The notes beneath the pieces are model-generated. The model saw only the letters and a list, made by a program, of their open reading frames with translations. It did no database searches and was not told the DNA's origin. Below are positions 7,220 to 14,750 of a DNA stretch of 31,335 nucleotides, in pieces. The translations under genes and the position numbers were made by a program. The DNA is from CAIOSQ01 sp044359885 (GTDB lineage Bacteria > Pseudomonadota > Alphaproteobacteria > CACIAM-22H2), in the NCBI GenBank assembly GCA_044359885.1, contig JBIKLI010000010.1, forward strand, positions 1 through 31,335, given 5' to 3'. The stretch's first letter is position 1. Each line of letters starts with the position of its first letter.

Positions 7220-8202
7220 GCGCCGCGCCGCCGGTCGCGCGCGTCGTAGGCCGCGACGATCCGCGCCACCAGCGCGTGGCGCACCACGTCGCCGGCGCCG
7301 AACCGCACCACGCCGACGCCCTCGACGCCGTCGAGCACGTCCAGCGCCTCGGCCAGGCCCGACCGCGCCCCGGCCGGCAGGTCGACCTGGGTCAGATCGC
7401 CGGTCACGGCCATGCGGCTGTTCTCGCCCAGCCGGGTCAGGAACATCTTCATCTGCATCGGGGTGGTGTTCTGGGCCTCGTCGAGGATGACATAGGCGTT
7501 GGCGAGGGTGCGGCCGCGCATGAAGGCCAGCGGCGCGATCTCGATCTCGCCCGAGGCCATGCGCTTGATCACCTGGTCGCCGGGCATCATGTCGTAGAGG
7601 GCGTCGTAGAGCGGACGCAGATAGGGATCGATCTTCTCGCGCATGTCGCCGGGCAGGAAGCCCAGCCGCTCGCCGGCCTCGACCGCCGGCCGCGACAGCA
7701 CGATGCGGTCGACGCGACCCTCGGTCAGCATCTGCACCGCCATGGCCACCGCCAGATAGGTCTTGCCGGTTCCGGCGGGACCCAGCCCGAAGACCAGTTC
7801 GTTCTGCCGCAGCGTGCGCAGATAGGCGATCTGGCCCGGCGTGCGCGGCGTCACGCGGCGCTTGCGCGTGCGCACCACCAGATCGTCGTCGCCGAACAGG
7901 TCGCGGCCGTCCTCGGCGCGGTCCGGCGCGGCGGCGAGCCGCGCGGCGGCGTCGACATCGCCCATGTCGACGCCCTGCCCGCGGCGCAGCCGTTCGTAGA
8001 GCCCCGCCAGCGCCGCGCGCGCGGCCTCGCTGGCGGAATGCGGGCCTTCGATGGCGATCCGGTTGCCGCGCGAGGACAGGCGCACGCCAAGCCGCTGCTC
8101 GATGCGCGCCAGATGCCGGTCGTGCTCGCCGAACAGCATCGGCAGCAGCGAGTTGTCGGCGAATTCGATCTGCAGCGCCGGGGCTGGACCGTTGCGGCTC
8201 AC
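7216..8202 (-). CDS. phoH: PhoH-family ATPase
   Basis: Cytosolic P-loop protein of 328 residues, commonly encoded with YbeY and thought to act in RNA metabolism. Walker A is 'GLGPAGTGKTYLA' (near residues 138-150). The Walker B-like 'VILDEAQNTTP' is near residue 235. A KH-like or R3H-like N-terminal region precedes the ATPase domain. The start is a GTG at 8202 that overlaps the miaB stop as GTGA and opens 'SRNGPAPALQIEFADN'. The in-frame ATG at 8328 is inside miaB and its translation is arginine-rich nonsense, so it is rejected. Confidence 0.95.
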   Translation of the reverse strand: MSRNGPAPALQIEFADNSLLPMLFGEHDRHLARIEQRLGVRLSSRGNRIAIEGPHSASEAARAALAGLYERLRRGQGVDMGDVDAAARLAAAPDRAEDGRDLFGDDDLVVRTRKRRVTPRTPGQIAYLRTLRQNELVFGLGPAGTGKTYLAVAMAVQMLTEGRVDRIVLSRPAVEAGERLGFLPGDMREKIDPYLRPLYDALYDMMPGDQVIKRMASGEIEIAPLAFMRGRTLANAYVILDEAQNTTPMQMKMFLTRLGENSRMAVTGDLTQVDLPAGARSGLAEALDVLDGVEGVGVVRFGAGDVVRHALVARIVAAYDARDRRRGA

Positions 8203-9542
8203 GCGGCGGCTCCTGCCGGCCTGGCGATCTCGCCGGCGATGCTGTTGGGCGACAGGCGCGCGAGCCTGACGTCGACGATGGCGCCGGCGGGGACGCCGGG
8301 AGCGTCGAAATGGACCGCCTGCAGCCACGGGCTGCGCCCGACCACCTGGCCGGGATGGCGCCCGGGCTTCTCGACCAGGACCGGCACGGTCCGGCCCAGC
8401 ACGGCGCGGTTGAAGGCCTCTGTCTGCGCCCGCAGCAGCGCCTGCAGTTCCTGCAGGCGCGCGTCCTTGACCGCTTCGGGGACCTGGCCGTCGAGCAGCG
8501 CGGCCGGCGTTCCCGGCCGCGCGCTGTACTTGAACGAGAAGGCGCCGGCGAAGCCGACCGCGCGAACCAGATCGAGCGTGGCCGCGAAATCGGCGTCGCT
8601 TTCTCCCGGGAAGCCGACGATGAAGTCGCTCGACAGCGCCAGATCGGGGCGCGCGCGCCGCAGCCGTTCGACGATGCCGAGGAAATGCGCCGCGTCGTGG
8701 CCGCGGTTCATCGCCGCCAGGATCCGGTCCGAGCCCGACTGCACCGGCAGGTGCAGATACGGCATCAATTTCGGCTCTTCGGCATGCGCCGCCACCAGCG
8801 CGTCGTCGACGTCGCGCGGATGCGAGGTCGTATAGCGCAGCCGCGCCAGCCCCTCGATCCGCGCGAGGCGACGGATCAGTCCGCCCAGGCCGGTCTCGCC
8901 GCCGGTCTCGTCGCGGCCGTGATAGGCGTTGACGTTCTGCCCGAGCAGCGTGATCTCGCGCGTGCCGGCCGCGGCCAGGCGCCGCGCCTCGCGCGCGATG
9001 TCGGCGACCGGCCGCGAGAACTCCGCGCCGCGCGTGTAGGGCACGACGCAGAAACTGCAGAACTTGTCGCAGCCCTCCTGCACGGTCAGGAACGCGGCCG
9101 GCCCGGCCGCCGTGGCGGCGGCCTCGGGCAGGCTGTCGAATTTCGACACGGGCGGGAATTCGGTGTCGAGCGCGGCGCCGCCCGCGCGGCTCGCACGCGC
9201 GACCAGTTCGGGCAGCCGGTGATAGGCCTGCGGTCCGACGACGACGTCGACGAAAGGCATGCGGCGAAGGATCTCCTCGCCTTCGGCCTGCGCGGTGCAG
9301 CCTGCGACGGCGATCAGGAAGCCGGGACGCGCGTGCTTGATCGGGCGCAGCCGGCCGAGTTCGGAATAGACCTTCTCGGCGGCCTTCTCGCGGATATGGC
9401 AGGTGTTGAGGATGACCATGTCGGCGTCCTCTGCCGAGTCGCCGGGGGCATAGCCGAGCGGCGCCAGGACATCCGCCATCCGGGCGGAGTCGTAGACGTT
9501 CATCTGGCAGCCATAGGTCTTGATGAAGAGCCGCTTCGTCAA
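8199..9542 (-). CDS. miaB: tRNA-2-methylthio-N6-dimethylallyladenosine synthase
   Basis: Radical-SAM methylthiotransferase acting on A37 of tRNAs. The first [4Fe-4S] cluster is held by cysteines in 'TYGCQMN', 'LNTCHIREKA' and 'AVAGCTAQAEGE'. The radical-SAM cluster is in 'CDKFCSFCVVPYTRG' (CxxxCxxC). A TRAM RNA-binding domain ends the protein. I place the start at the TTG at 9542 (447 residues, opening 'TKRLFIKTYGCQMN'). Codons upstream of it back to the ATG at 9620 often end in A or T, unlike the gene body, and a good promoter lies inside that stretch. An AAGGA lies 12 bases before the TTG. The alternative start 9620 cannot be fully excluded. The 3' end overlaps phoH by 4 bases. Confidence 0.93.
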   Translation of the reverse strand: MTKRLFIKTYGCQMNVYDSARMADVLAPLGYAPGDSAEDADMVILNTCHIREKAAEKVYSELGRLRPIKHARPGFLIAVAGCTAQAEGEEILRRMPFVDVVVGPQAYHRLPELVARASRAGGAALDTEFPPVSKFDSLPEAAATAAGPAAFLTVQEGCDKFCSFCVVPYTRGAEFSRPVADIAREARRLAAAGTREITLLGQNVNAYHGRDETGGETGLGGLIRRLARIEGLARLRYTTSHPRDVDDALVAAHAEEPKLMPYLHLPVQSGSDRILAAMNRGHDAAHFLGIVERLRRARPDLALSSDFIVGFPGESDADFAATLDLVRAVGFAGAFSFKYSARPGTPAALLDGQVPEAVKDARLQELQALLRAQTEAFNRAVLGRTVPVLVEKPGRHPGQVVGRSPWLQAVHFDAPGVPAGAIVDVRLARLSPNSIAGEIARPAGAAA

Positions 9543-9582
9543 AGCGCGTTGAAATCCTTGAGTTTTCGAAAAACGACCGGCG

Positions 9583-9610
9583 AACCTACCAGCCCGTCCG
9601 CCCGAGTCAA
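9583..9610 (-). promoter_or_regulatory. promoter of the miaB-phoH-ybeY-corC-lnt unit
   Basis: On the minus strand TTGACT (9605-9610) and TAGGTT (9583-9588) are separated by 16 bases. The -35 overlaps the stop codon region of the upstream acyltransferase gene. Transcription would start near 9576 and leave a leader of about 34 bases before the TTG at 9542. This provides an independent entry into the miaB unit. Confidence 0.55.
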
Positions 9611-10437
9611 GGCGAGCCATGCGCCGGGTCGCGCCGGCGGCCGGCGTTGAGCTCGGCGAGGGCCCTGGCGATCGCGGCCTCGCAGTGACGGGTCAGCGCC
9701 TTGCGGCTGCCGAAACGCGCGAAGGTCACGGGCTCGTGGAACTCCAGCTCGACGGTGACGCGGCCGATGCCCAGGACCTGCCACAGATGTCCCGGCAGCT
9801 CCATGTCCCCGAACCAGGCGTAGAAGGGTCGCAGATGCCGGCCGATCGGCATGCCGTCGACCCGGGTATAGGCGACCGTCAGCGGCTGGACCAGCAGCGG
9901 CCGGCCCGCGGGCGCGATCTCGGCGGCTGCCAGCAGCGAGCTGCGGAAGGGCTTGGTGCGCGTGCCGTCGTAGGAGGTGCCCTCCGCGAACAGCACCAGA
10001 TCGCGGCCGGCGGCGAGCGCGGCGGCGATGCTGTCCCGCTCGTCGTCGACGCGGCGCGGGTCGCGGCCCACGAACACCGTGCGCTGCAGCCGCGCCAGCC
10101 AGCCGAAGAAGGGCCAGGCCGCGACCTCGCGCTTGGCGACGAAGGACACCGGGGCCAGGGCGGAGATGGCGACGATGTCGAGGTAGGAGATGTGGTTGGC
10201 GACGAACAGCGTCGGCTGGCCTTCGGCCGGCGCGCCGCGCACGCGCAGCTCCAGCCCCAGGATCGCGCAGCAGCGGCGATGGTACCAGCGCGGCAGGGTC
10301 CGTGCCGCCGGCGCGCCCGCGGCCACCAGCAGCGCCTGCACGGGCATCAGCGGCAGCGTCAGCGCGGCATAGGCGGCGAGGCGCAGCGCCGCGCGCAGCC
10401 GGGAGATCGGGACTACCGCGCCGCCGAAGCCGCTCAC
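9607..10437 (-). CDS. olsA: 1-acyl-sn-glycerol-3-phosphate acyltransferase family protein, probable OlsA
   Basis: Membrane-associated lysophospholipid acyltransferase of 276 residues. The catalytic HX4D motif is present as 'NHISYLD', and a second block reads 'FAEGTSYDGTR'. A hydrophobic N-terminal segment (about residues 15-37) would anchor it. The start is a GTG at 10437 overlapping the upstream gene's stop as GTGA. The longer frame from an ATG at 10833 lies inside that gene and is rejected. Directly upstream is an OlsB-type N-acyltransferase. In several alphaproteobacteria OlsB makes lyso-ornithine lipid and OlsA adds the ester-linked second chain. I therefore infer OlsA, although a general PlsC role in phosphatidic acid synthesis is equally possible from sequence alone. 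Confidence 0.85.
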   Translation of the reverse strand: MSGFGGAVVPISRLRAALRLAAYAALTLPLMPVQALLVAAGAPAARTLPRWYHRRCCAILGLELRVRGAPAEGQPTLFVANHISYLDIVAISALAPVSFVAKREVAAWPFFGWLARLQRTVFVGRDPRRVDDERDSIAAALAAGRDLVLFAEGTSYDGTRTKPFRSSLLAAAEIAPAGRPLLVQPLTVAYTRVDGMPIGRHLRPFYAWFGDMELPGHLWQVLGIGRVTVELEFHEPVTFARFGSRKALTRHCEAAIARALAELNAGRRRDPAHGSP

Positions 10438-11243
10438 GCTGCCGCTTGCCTGCGCCGGTAATGGTTGAAGTACTTGTCGGTCACGCGGTCGACGGCGACC
10501 ACGATGCCGACGTCGATGGTGCCGAACTGCGCATCGATGACGGCGCCGTCGCCGACGAAACCGCCCAGCCGCAGATAGCCCTTGATCAGCGGCGGCAGCG
10601 CCGCGAGCGCCGCCGCGTCGTCGTCGGGCGGCCCGCCATCCTCGGTCGCGACGGTCATCGCCACATAGCGCTCGGGCAGGGCGCGCGGCCGCAGCTCGGG
10701 CGGCGCCAGATGGCGGCGGTGCAGATAGGCGAGCGACGGCGCGACCGCGCGCGGATCGGTCCCGGGCAGGCTGGCGCAGCCGAACATGATCCGGATGTCG
10801 TGGGCGAAGACATAGCGGGCGATCCCGCTCCACAGCCGCTGCATGGTCGCGCGCGTGCGGTGGCCGGCGTCGACGCAGGCCCGGCCGAGCTCAAGGCTCT
10901 CGCCGGGGATCGCCGCCAGGGCCGACAGATCGAATTCGTCGGCGGTGTAGAAGCCGCCATGCGCCTCGGCGACCGACCGGCGCAGCAGGCGGTAGGTGCC
11001 GACGATCGCGTCGGGGCCGGTGCCGAGGGCGGCGTCCAGCACCAGCAGATGGTCGCAGATGGCGTCGAAGCGATCGAAGTCGCGGCCCGCGGCGACCATC
11101 CCCGGCGTCGGCCGGGCGCCCATCTCGCCATAGAAGACCCGGTAGCGCAGGCGCTGCGCGGCCTCGACCTCGGCGGCGTCGGCGGCCAGCCTGACCTCGA
11201 TGGCGTCGCGCGCCCGAGGGACCGCGTCGGCCAGCGCGATCAT
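10434..11243 (-). CDS. olsB: GNAT-like L-ornithine N(alpha)-acyltransferase, probable OlsB
   Basis: 269 residues of the 'hemolysin/OlsB' acyl-acyl-carrier-protein-dependent acyltransferase group. Typical blocks are 'AQRLRYRVFYGEMG' near residue 30, 'RFDAICDHLLVLD' near 60, 'GTYRLLRR' near 80 and 'SLELGRACVDAGHR' near 115. 'IMFGCASLPGTDP' and 'LIKGYLRLGGFVGDGAVIDAQFGTIDVGIVV' occupy the second half. The family transfers a 3-hydroxyacyl chain to the alpha-amino group of ornithine, the first step of the phosphorus-free ornithine lipids. The ATG at 11243 overlaps the fur stop (ATGA), and its own stop overlaps the acyltransferase GTG downstream. Coupling to an acyltransferase gene strengthens the call. 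The substrate has not been shown here. Confidence 0.85.
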   Translation of the reverse strand: MIALADAVPRARDAIEVRLAADAAEVEAAQRLRYRVFYGEMGARPTPGMVAAGRDFDRFDAICDHLLVLDAALGTGPDAIVGTYRLLRRSVAEAHGGFYTADEFDLSALAAIPGESLELGRACVDAGHRTRATMQRLWSGIARYVFAHDIRIMFGCASLPGTDPRAVAPSLAYLHRRHLAPPELRPRALPERYVAMTVATEDGGPPDDDAAALAALPPLIKGYLRLGGFVGDGAVIDAQFGTIDVGIVVAVDRVTDKYFNHYRRRQAAA

Positions 11244-11674
11244 GAGTCGCCCGCCGGTTCGCCGCCGCCGCGGCGCAGCGGGACACCGTAGAGTTCGAGC
11301 CTGTGGCCGACCAGTTCGAAGCCCAGCGCACGCGCGGCCTCGCGCTGCAGCTTCTCGATCGCCTCGTTCTTGAACTCGATCACCTGCCTCGTGTCGAGAT
11401 CGATCAGATGGTCGTGATGCTCGGTCGTCGCCTGCTCGTAGCGGGCGCGGCCATCGCCGAAATCGTGGCGCGCCAGGATCTGCGCCTCCTCGAGCAGGCG
11501 CACCGTGCGGTAGACAGTCGCGATCGATATCCGCCTGTCGATCGCCGATGCGCGCCGGTAGAGCTGCTCGACATCGGGGTGATCGGTCGATTCGGAAAGG
11601 ACGCGTGCGATCACGCGCCGCTGGCCCGTCATCTTCAGGCCCCTGGCGAGGCAGAGTTCTTCCAGCCGCGTCAT
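11240..11674 (-). CDS. fur: Fur-family ferric uptake regulator
   Basis: A 144-residue dimeric metal-responsive repressor. The winged-helix domain covers about residues 1-85 ('GLKMTGQRRVIARVL', 'DHPDVEQLYRRASAIDRRISIATVYRTVRLLEEAQIL'). The metal/dimer domain has the His cluster in 'EHHDHLIDLDTRQVIEF'. The two CxxC pairs of enteric Fur are absent, as is usual for alphaproteobacterial Fur/Mur. The start at 11674 gives the standard family length with an AGGGA 11 bases upstream. An ATG at 11761 has a better Shine-Dalgarno (GGAAGGA at 8 bases). It would add 29 residues encoded by codons such as ATA, AGA and CGT that do not match the GC-rich third positions of the gene, so I disfavour it. The gene is coupled to olsB. 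Confidence 0.93.
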   Translation of the reverse strand: MTRLEELCLARGLKMTGQRRVIARVLSESTDHPDVEQLYRRASAIDRRISIATVYRTVRLLEEAQILARHDFGDGRARYEQATTEHHDHLIDLDTRQVIEFKNEAIEKLQREAARALGFELVGHRLELYGVPLRRGGGEPAGDS

Positions 11675-11749
11675 GTTCGGCGCGATCCCTGGGTTGAGGC
11701 CGGCAGGCGGACGGTCCGCGCGGGGCGGTTCGGCGTCTCTCGGAACCTC

Positions 11750-11755
11750 TATATA
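11750..11755 (-). promoter_or_regulatory. possible -10 element of the fur promoter
   Basis: TATATA on the minus strand is a rare A/T-only hexamer in this sequence and lies about 76 bases upstream of the preferred fur start at 11674. No convincing -35 is seen 16-18 bases upstream, so this is only a candidate. It is meaningful only if fur starts at 11674 rather than 11761. Confidence 0.3.
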
Positions 11756-11793
11756 GGCCATCGGCCGCGTCCTTCCATCGGGGCGGCCGCAAG

Positions 11794-11821
11794 CCTGGGC
11801 CCGTCATGTGACGGACCCGGG
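11794..11821. repeat. imperfect palindrome upstream of fur
   Basis: A 28-base dyad centred on TG at 11807-11808. The inner arms GTCA/TGAC are extended by CC/GG, one C-A mismatch, GGG/CCC, a G-T wobble and CC/GG. It lies in the 117-base gap between mucR and fur, about 120 bases before the preferred fur start. No T-run follows on either strand, so it looks more like a protein-binding site than an intrinsic terminator. What would bind it is unknown. Confidence 0.45.
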
Positions 11822-11878
11822 ACAAATTGGCGGCGGTCTTGCCGACGGCGCGAGCCCGGCCGGCCAGGCCGGCTGCGG

Positions 11879-12304
11879 TCAGTCTTCGCGCGTGGCCCGG
11901 CCGAGGCCCTGGGCCTTGGCGAGGGCGCTGCGGCGCTGGGCGTAGCCGGGGGCCACCATCGGATAGTCGGGCGGCAGGCCCCAGCGCGCCCGGTAGGCCT
12001 CCGGCGTCAGGCCAAAGGCGGCGCGCAGATGGCGCTTGAGCGTCTTCAGCCGCCGCCCGTCCTCCAGGCAGATCAGGTAGTCCGGGGTGATCGAGCGCTC
12101 GACCGGCACCGCCGGTTCGCGCGGCGCGGGGGCGGCGGCGCGCGGCGGCTCCGTCTGGTCGCCGAAGGAACGCAACGCGGCATGGACCGCGCGCAGCAGC
12201 TCGGGCAGCTCGCCGACCGGGGTCGATCGGCTTGTCACGAACGCGCTGGCGAGCTGCACGGTCAGAGCCAGAAGATTCTTGTCCGTGTCGCCTCGATCGG
12301 TCAT
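11879..12304 (-). CDS. MucR/Ros-family transcriptional regulator
   Basis: A 141-residue DNA-binding protein of the MucR/Ros family found mainly in alphaproteobacteria. MucR proteins bind AT-rich DNA and act as H-NS-like silencers of surface, motility and virulence genes. The N-terminal 45 residues carry the oligomerisation-type helix ('LLALTVQLASAFVTS'). The C-terminal domain reads 'SITPDYLICLEDGRRLKTLKRHLRAAFGLTPEAYRARWGLPPDYPMVAPGYAQRRSALAK'. The finger has Cys-x2-Asp in place of Cys-x2-Cys, and the position of the second His is Ala/Phe. It therefore resembles the reduced- or zinc-free Ros variants. The ATG at 12304 has GAGGA 8 bases upstream. An ATG at 12352 is rejected because it lacks conserved sequence. 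Confidence 0.93.
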   Translation of the reverse strand: MTDRGDTDKNLLALTVQLASAFVTSRSTPVGELPELLRAVHAALRSFGDQTEPPRAAAPAPREPAVPVERSITPDYLICLEDGRRLKTLKRHLRAAFGLTPEAYRARWGLPPDYPMVAPGYAQRRSALAKAQGLGRATRED

Positions 12305-12431
12305 CGATAAGGTCCTCGCGCTGCGTCCGGATGCAAGACTAGGGGCCGGCACGTTGACGGCGCAGTAAGGTGCTGATAGTCGGCGCGATCTTCCAGGCGT
12401 ACGACCCCACGCGAATGGAGTAGCCGGAAAG

Positions 12432-12914
12432 TTAACCTGCCGTTAAGGGCCGCTGCAGATCGCGGCGCATCGTCAGCGCATCGGTCGCCGGCGCGGGCGG
12501 GCGGGCGTAGTAGCCGCGGCGCCGGCCGACGCTGGCGAAGCCCGCGCCGGCATAGAGGGCGCGGGCCGCGGCGTTGTCCTCGGCGACCTCCAGGAACAGC
12601 CGGTCGGCGCCGCGCCGGGCGCATTCCCCGGCGACCGTCTCCAGCAGCGCCCGGGCCAGCCCGTGCCGCCGCCAGGCGGCCTCGACCGCGATGGTCAGCA
12701 ATTCCGCCTCGTCGGTGTTCACCCGGGCGAGGGCGAAGGCTGCCGGCGGCGATCCGCCGGGGACGACCAGGAAGCCGAACGCGCCCGGCATCGCGAGCAC
12801 GTCGAGGATCGCGCCCGCGGGCCACGCGTCCGCGAAGCAGGTCGCATGCAGCGACGCGAGATCCGCGGCATCCGCCGGCGCCACCGGGCGCAGCCGCGGC
12901 GCGTCCGCGGTCAC
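12432..12914 (-). CDS. rimI: ribosomal-protein-alanine N-acetyltransferase
   Basis: A 160-residue GNAT-fold enzyme that acetylates the N-terminus of ribosomal protein S18. The acetyl-CoA-binding motif A is seen in 'LLTIAVEAAWRRHGLARALLETV'. Motif B is in 'LEVAEDNAAARALYAGAGFASVGRRRGYY', which is typical of RimI. It starts with GTG at 12914 inside a GTGA overlap with the tsaB stop. The tsaB-rimI pairing is widely conserved. The 127-base gap after its stop leads to mucR, and I see no clear terminator in it. Confidence 0.9.
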   Translation of the reverse strand: MTADAPRLRPVAPADAADLASLHATCFADAWPAGAILDVLAMPGAFGFLVVPGGSPPAAFALARVNTDEAELLTIAVEAAWRRHGLARALLETVAGECARRGADRLFLEVAEDNAAARALYAGAGFASVGRRRGYYARPPAPATDALTMRRDLQRPLTAG

Positions 12915-13558
12915 GGGACGGCGCGACGCGGCCGGGGAGCCGTGACCGCGGGCGGGTGGATGTAGAGCGGTCCGGGCGGCGAGGCATCGGGCAGCCGCGT
13001 GGCGGCCAGCGCCGCGACCTCGGCGGCGTCGACGCCGCAAGGCACCCCTCGCGCGGCGATGCCGATCGCGGCGAGCGCCGCCACCACCCCGGCCACCTCT
13101 TCGCCGACGACCGCGACCGGCGCCGCCGGGGGCAGCAGGCCGGCCAGGTCGGCGGGGCGGCGGGCGAAGGGCGCACCGGTGCCGATCTGGAAGAAGGCTT
13201 CGGCGCGACCGGAGCCGATCGTCGCCAGCGCGGTCTCGCCGGCGACGCAGCGCCGCGGCGCTTGCAGCGCGTCGAGGGTCGTGATCCCCAGCAGGGGGCG
13301 ATCGATGGCCAAGGCAAGGCCACGCATGAAGGCGAGCCCGGCGCGCAGCCCGGTGAACCGTCCGGGGCCGATCGTGACCGCCAGCCGGTCGATCGCCGGA
13401 AAGCCGGCTCCCGCCTCGGCCATCGCGGCCTGCGCCAGAAGCGGCAGGTCGTCGCTGCGCCGGGGATCGGGGGCGCTGCGCGCCGACAGCACCGACCCGT
13501 CGCGCCACAGCGCCAGCGAACAGCGCGACGTGGCGCTGTCCAGCGCCAGGATCAGCAC
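12911..13558 (-). CDS. tsaB: tRNA threonylcarbamoyladenosine biosynthesis protein TsaB
   Basis: A 215-residue actin/ASKHA-like protein that forms the scaffold with TsaD and TsaE for t6A37 synthesis. The N-terminus 'MLILALDSATSRCSLALWRDG' is the classic opening. 'LAVTIGPGRFTGLRAGLAFMRGLALA' near residues 60-85 is the second family block. The C-terminal half is shorter and more variable, as in most TsaB. The protein lies seven bases downstream of the Nfu-type gene's stop and is coupled to rimI by a 4-base overlap. No strong Shine-Dalgarno is visible. Confidence 0.93.
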   Translation of the reverse strand: MLILALDSATSRCSLALWRDGSVLSARSAPDPRRSDDLPLLAQAAMAEAGAGFPAIDRLAVTIGPGRFTGLRAGLAFMRGLALAIDRPLLGITTLDALQAPRRCVAGETALATIGSGRAEAFFQIGTGAPFARRPADLAGLLPPAAPVAVVGEEVAGVVAALAAIGIAARGVPCGVDAAEVAALAATRLPDASPPGPLYIHPPAVTAPRPRRAVP

Positions 13559-13565
13559 GCGCCGG

Positions 13566-14123
13566 TCACAGGACGGCGCGCACCTCGACCACTTCGGGGA
13601 TGTAGTGGCGCAGCATGTTCTCGATGCCCGATTTCAGCGTCGCGGTCGAACTGGGGCAGCCGGAGCACGAGCCCTGCATGTGAAGGTAGACGACCCCGTC
13701 CTCGAAGGAATGGAAGACGATGTCGCCGCCGTCCTGGGCGACCGCCGGACGCACGCGGGTATCGAGCAGTTCCTTGATCTGGACGACGATGTCGTTGTCC
13801 TCGGCGGACCCTGCGGCGGATGCCGCGACGGCGGCGCCCTCGGCCAGGATCGGCCGGCCGGCCGTGAAGTGATCCATGATCGCGCCGAGCAGGGCCGGCT
13901 TGACCACATGCCAGTCCTGGTCGGCCGACTTGGTCACCGTCACGAAGTCGGAGCCCAGGAAGACGCCCTCGACGCCGCCGACCGCGAACAGGGCCTGGGC
14001 GAGCGGCGAGCGGGTCGCGCTCTCGGAATTGGGAAAATCCGCGGTGCCGGACGGCATGACGACGCGGCCAGGAATGAATTTCAGCGTCGCCGGGTTCGGC
14101 GTGGCTTCGGTCTGGATGAACAT
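13566..14123 (-). CDS. Nfu-type iron-sulfur cluster carrier (NifU family)
   Basis: A 185-residue cytosolic carrier for [4Fe-4S] clusters. The N-terminal Nfu_N domain opens 'MFIQTEATPNPATLKFIPG', as in mitochondrial NFU1 and its alphaproteobacterial relatives. The C-terminal NifU-like domain has the cluster-binding Cys153-x2-Cys156 in 'GSCSGCPSS'. A short Ala-rich linker lies at about 95-108. The start has GAGAGG nine bases upstream. It is the first gene of the nfu-tsaB-rimI unit. Proximity to MiaB, a two-cluster enzyme, suggests a client, but this is inference. Confidence 0.94.
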   Translation of the reverse strand: MFIQTEATPNPATLKFIPGRVVMPSGTADFPNSESATRSPLAQALFAVGGVEGVFLGSDFVTVTKSADQDWHVVKPALLGAIMDHFTAGRPILAEGAAVAASAAGSAEDNDIVVQIKELLDTRVRPAVAQDGGDIVFHSFEDGVVYLHMQGSCSGCPSSTATLKSGIENMLRHYIPEVVEVRAVL

Positions 14124-14158
14124 CTCTGGGGCCCTCTCGCTCGTCGCGGCAACGCCTC

Positions 14159-14187
14159 TAGATGGCGCGCGGCGGGCAGCGGGTCAA
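14159..14187 (-). promoter_or_regulatory. promoter of the nfu-tsaB-rimI unit
   Basis: On the minus strand TTGACC (14182-14187) and CATCTA (14159-14164) are 17 bases apart. They lie about 36 bases upstream of the ATG at 14123, in the 105-base gap behind the universal stress protein gene. The -35 is strong and the -10 moderate. Confidence 0.5.
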
Positions 14188-14228
14188 CCACGTCGCCATC
14201 ATGGTCATCGGCGCATGCCCGCGAACGC

Positions 14229-14750
14229 TCAGGTGATCGCGTCGATCGCCGCCACGCTGAGCGAGCCGGGGACGATGGTGACCGGCACCCGCAGCTTGCC
14301 GATCAGCCGGCCCGACAGCGCGGTGACCAGCGGGCCCGGACCGTTGGGGCCGGGATCGGCGGCCAGCACCAGCACCGAGATGCTCGGCTCCTCTTCCAGC
14401 AGGCGCAGCAATTCGGTCGCCGGCTTGCCCTCGCGCACATGCAGCATCGGCATGTCGCCGGACGTCTCGCGCACATGGGCGGCCAGTTCCTGCAGCCGCG
14501 TCTCGGCTTCCGTGCGGCGCTCCTCGCGCATGATCTCTCCGACGCCGAGCCATTCCGAGGACACCGGCTCCGTCACGTAGAGCATGGCGACCCGGCCGCC
14601 GGTCGCATGGGCGCGCCGGCAGGCGAAGCGCAACGCCACCTCGAGTTCGGGCGTTTCGTCGACGACGACCAGGAAGACCCTGTGGTGATGCTGGCCGCCC
14701 GTCTCGTCCGCCATGCCCTTCGCCCCTCGCGTCTCGGTTTCGCCGGTCAT
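14229..14750 (-). CDS. universal stress protein (UspA domain)
   Basis: Small cytosolic protein with one UspA domain: 'HRVFLVVVDETPELEVALRFACRRAHATGGRVAMLYV' at the N-terminal side and 'SISVLVLAADPGPNGPGPLVTALSGRLIGKLRVPVTIVPGSL' at the C-terminal side. The final glycine-rich part resembles the nucleotide-binding G-x2-G-x9-G(S/T) loop but is degenerate. The ATG at 14750 overlaps the upstream stop (ATGA). An alternative ATG at 14714 has a better Shine-Dalgarno (GAGGGG at 8 bases) and is nearly as likely. It is the third gene of the TauE unit, so a role tied to that transporter is an inference from context only. Confidence 0.88.
   Translation of the reverse strand: MTGETETRGAKGMADETGGQHHHRVFLVVVDETPELEVALRFACRRAHATGGRVAMLYVTEPVSSEWLGVGEIMREERRTEAETRLQELAAHVRETSGDMPMLHVREGKPATELLRLLEEEPSISVLVLAADPGPNGPGPLVTALSGRLIGKLRVPVTIVPGSLSVAAIDAIT

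Noticed and set aside
11675..11761. N-terminal extension of Fur from the ATG at 11761
   Set aside because: Despite a good GGAAGGA, its codons (ATA, AGA, CGT, CCT) differ from the gene's usage and the extension exceeds the usual family length.
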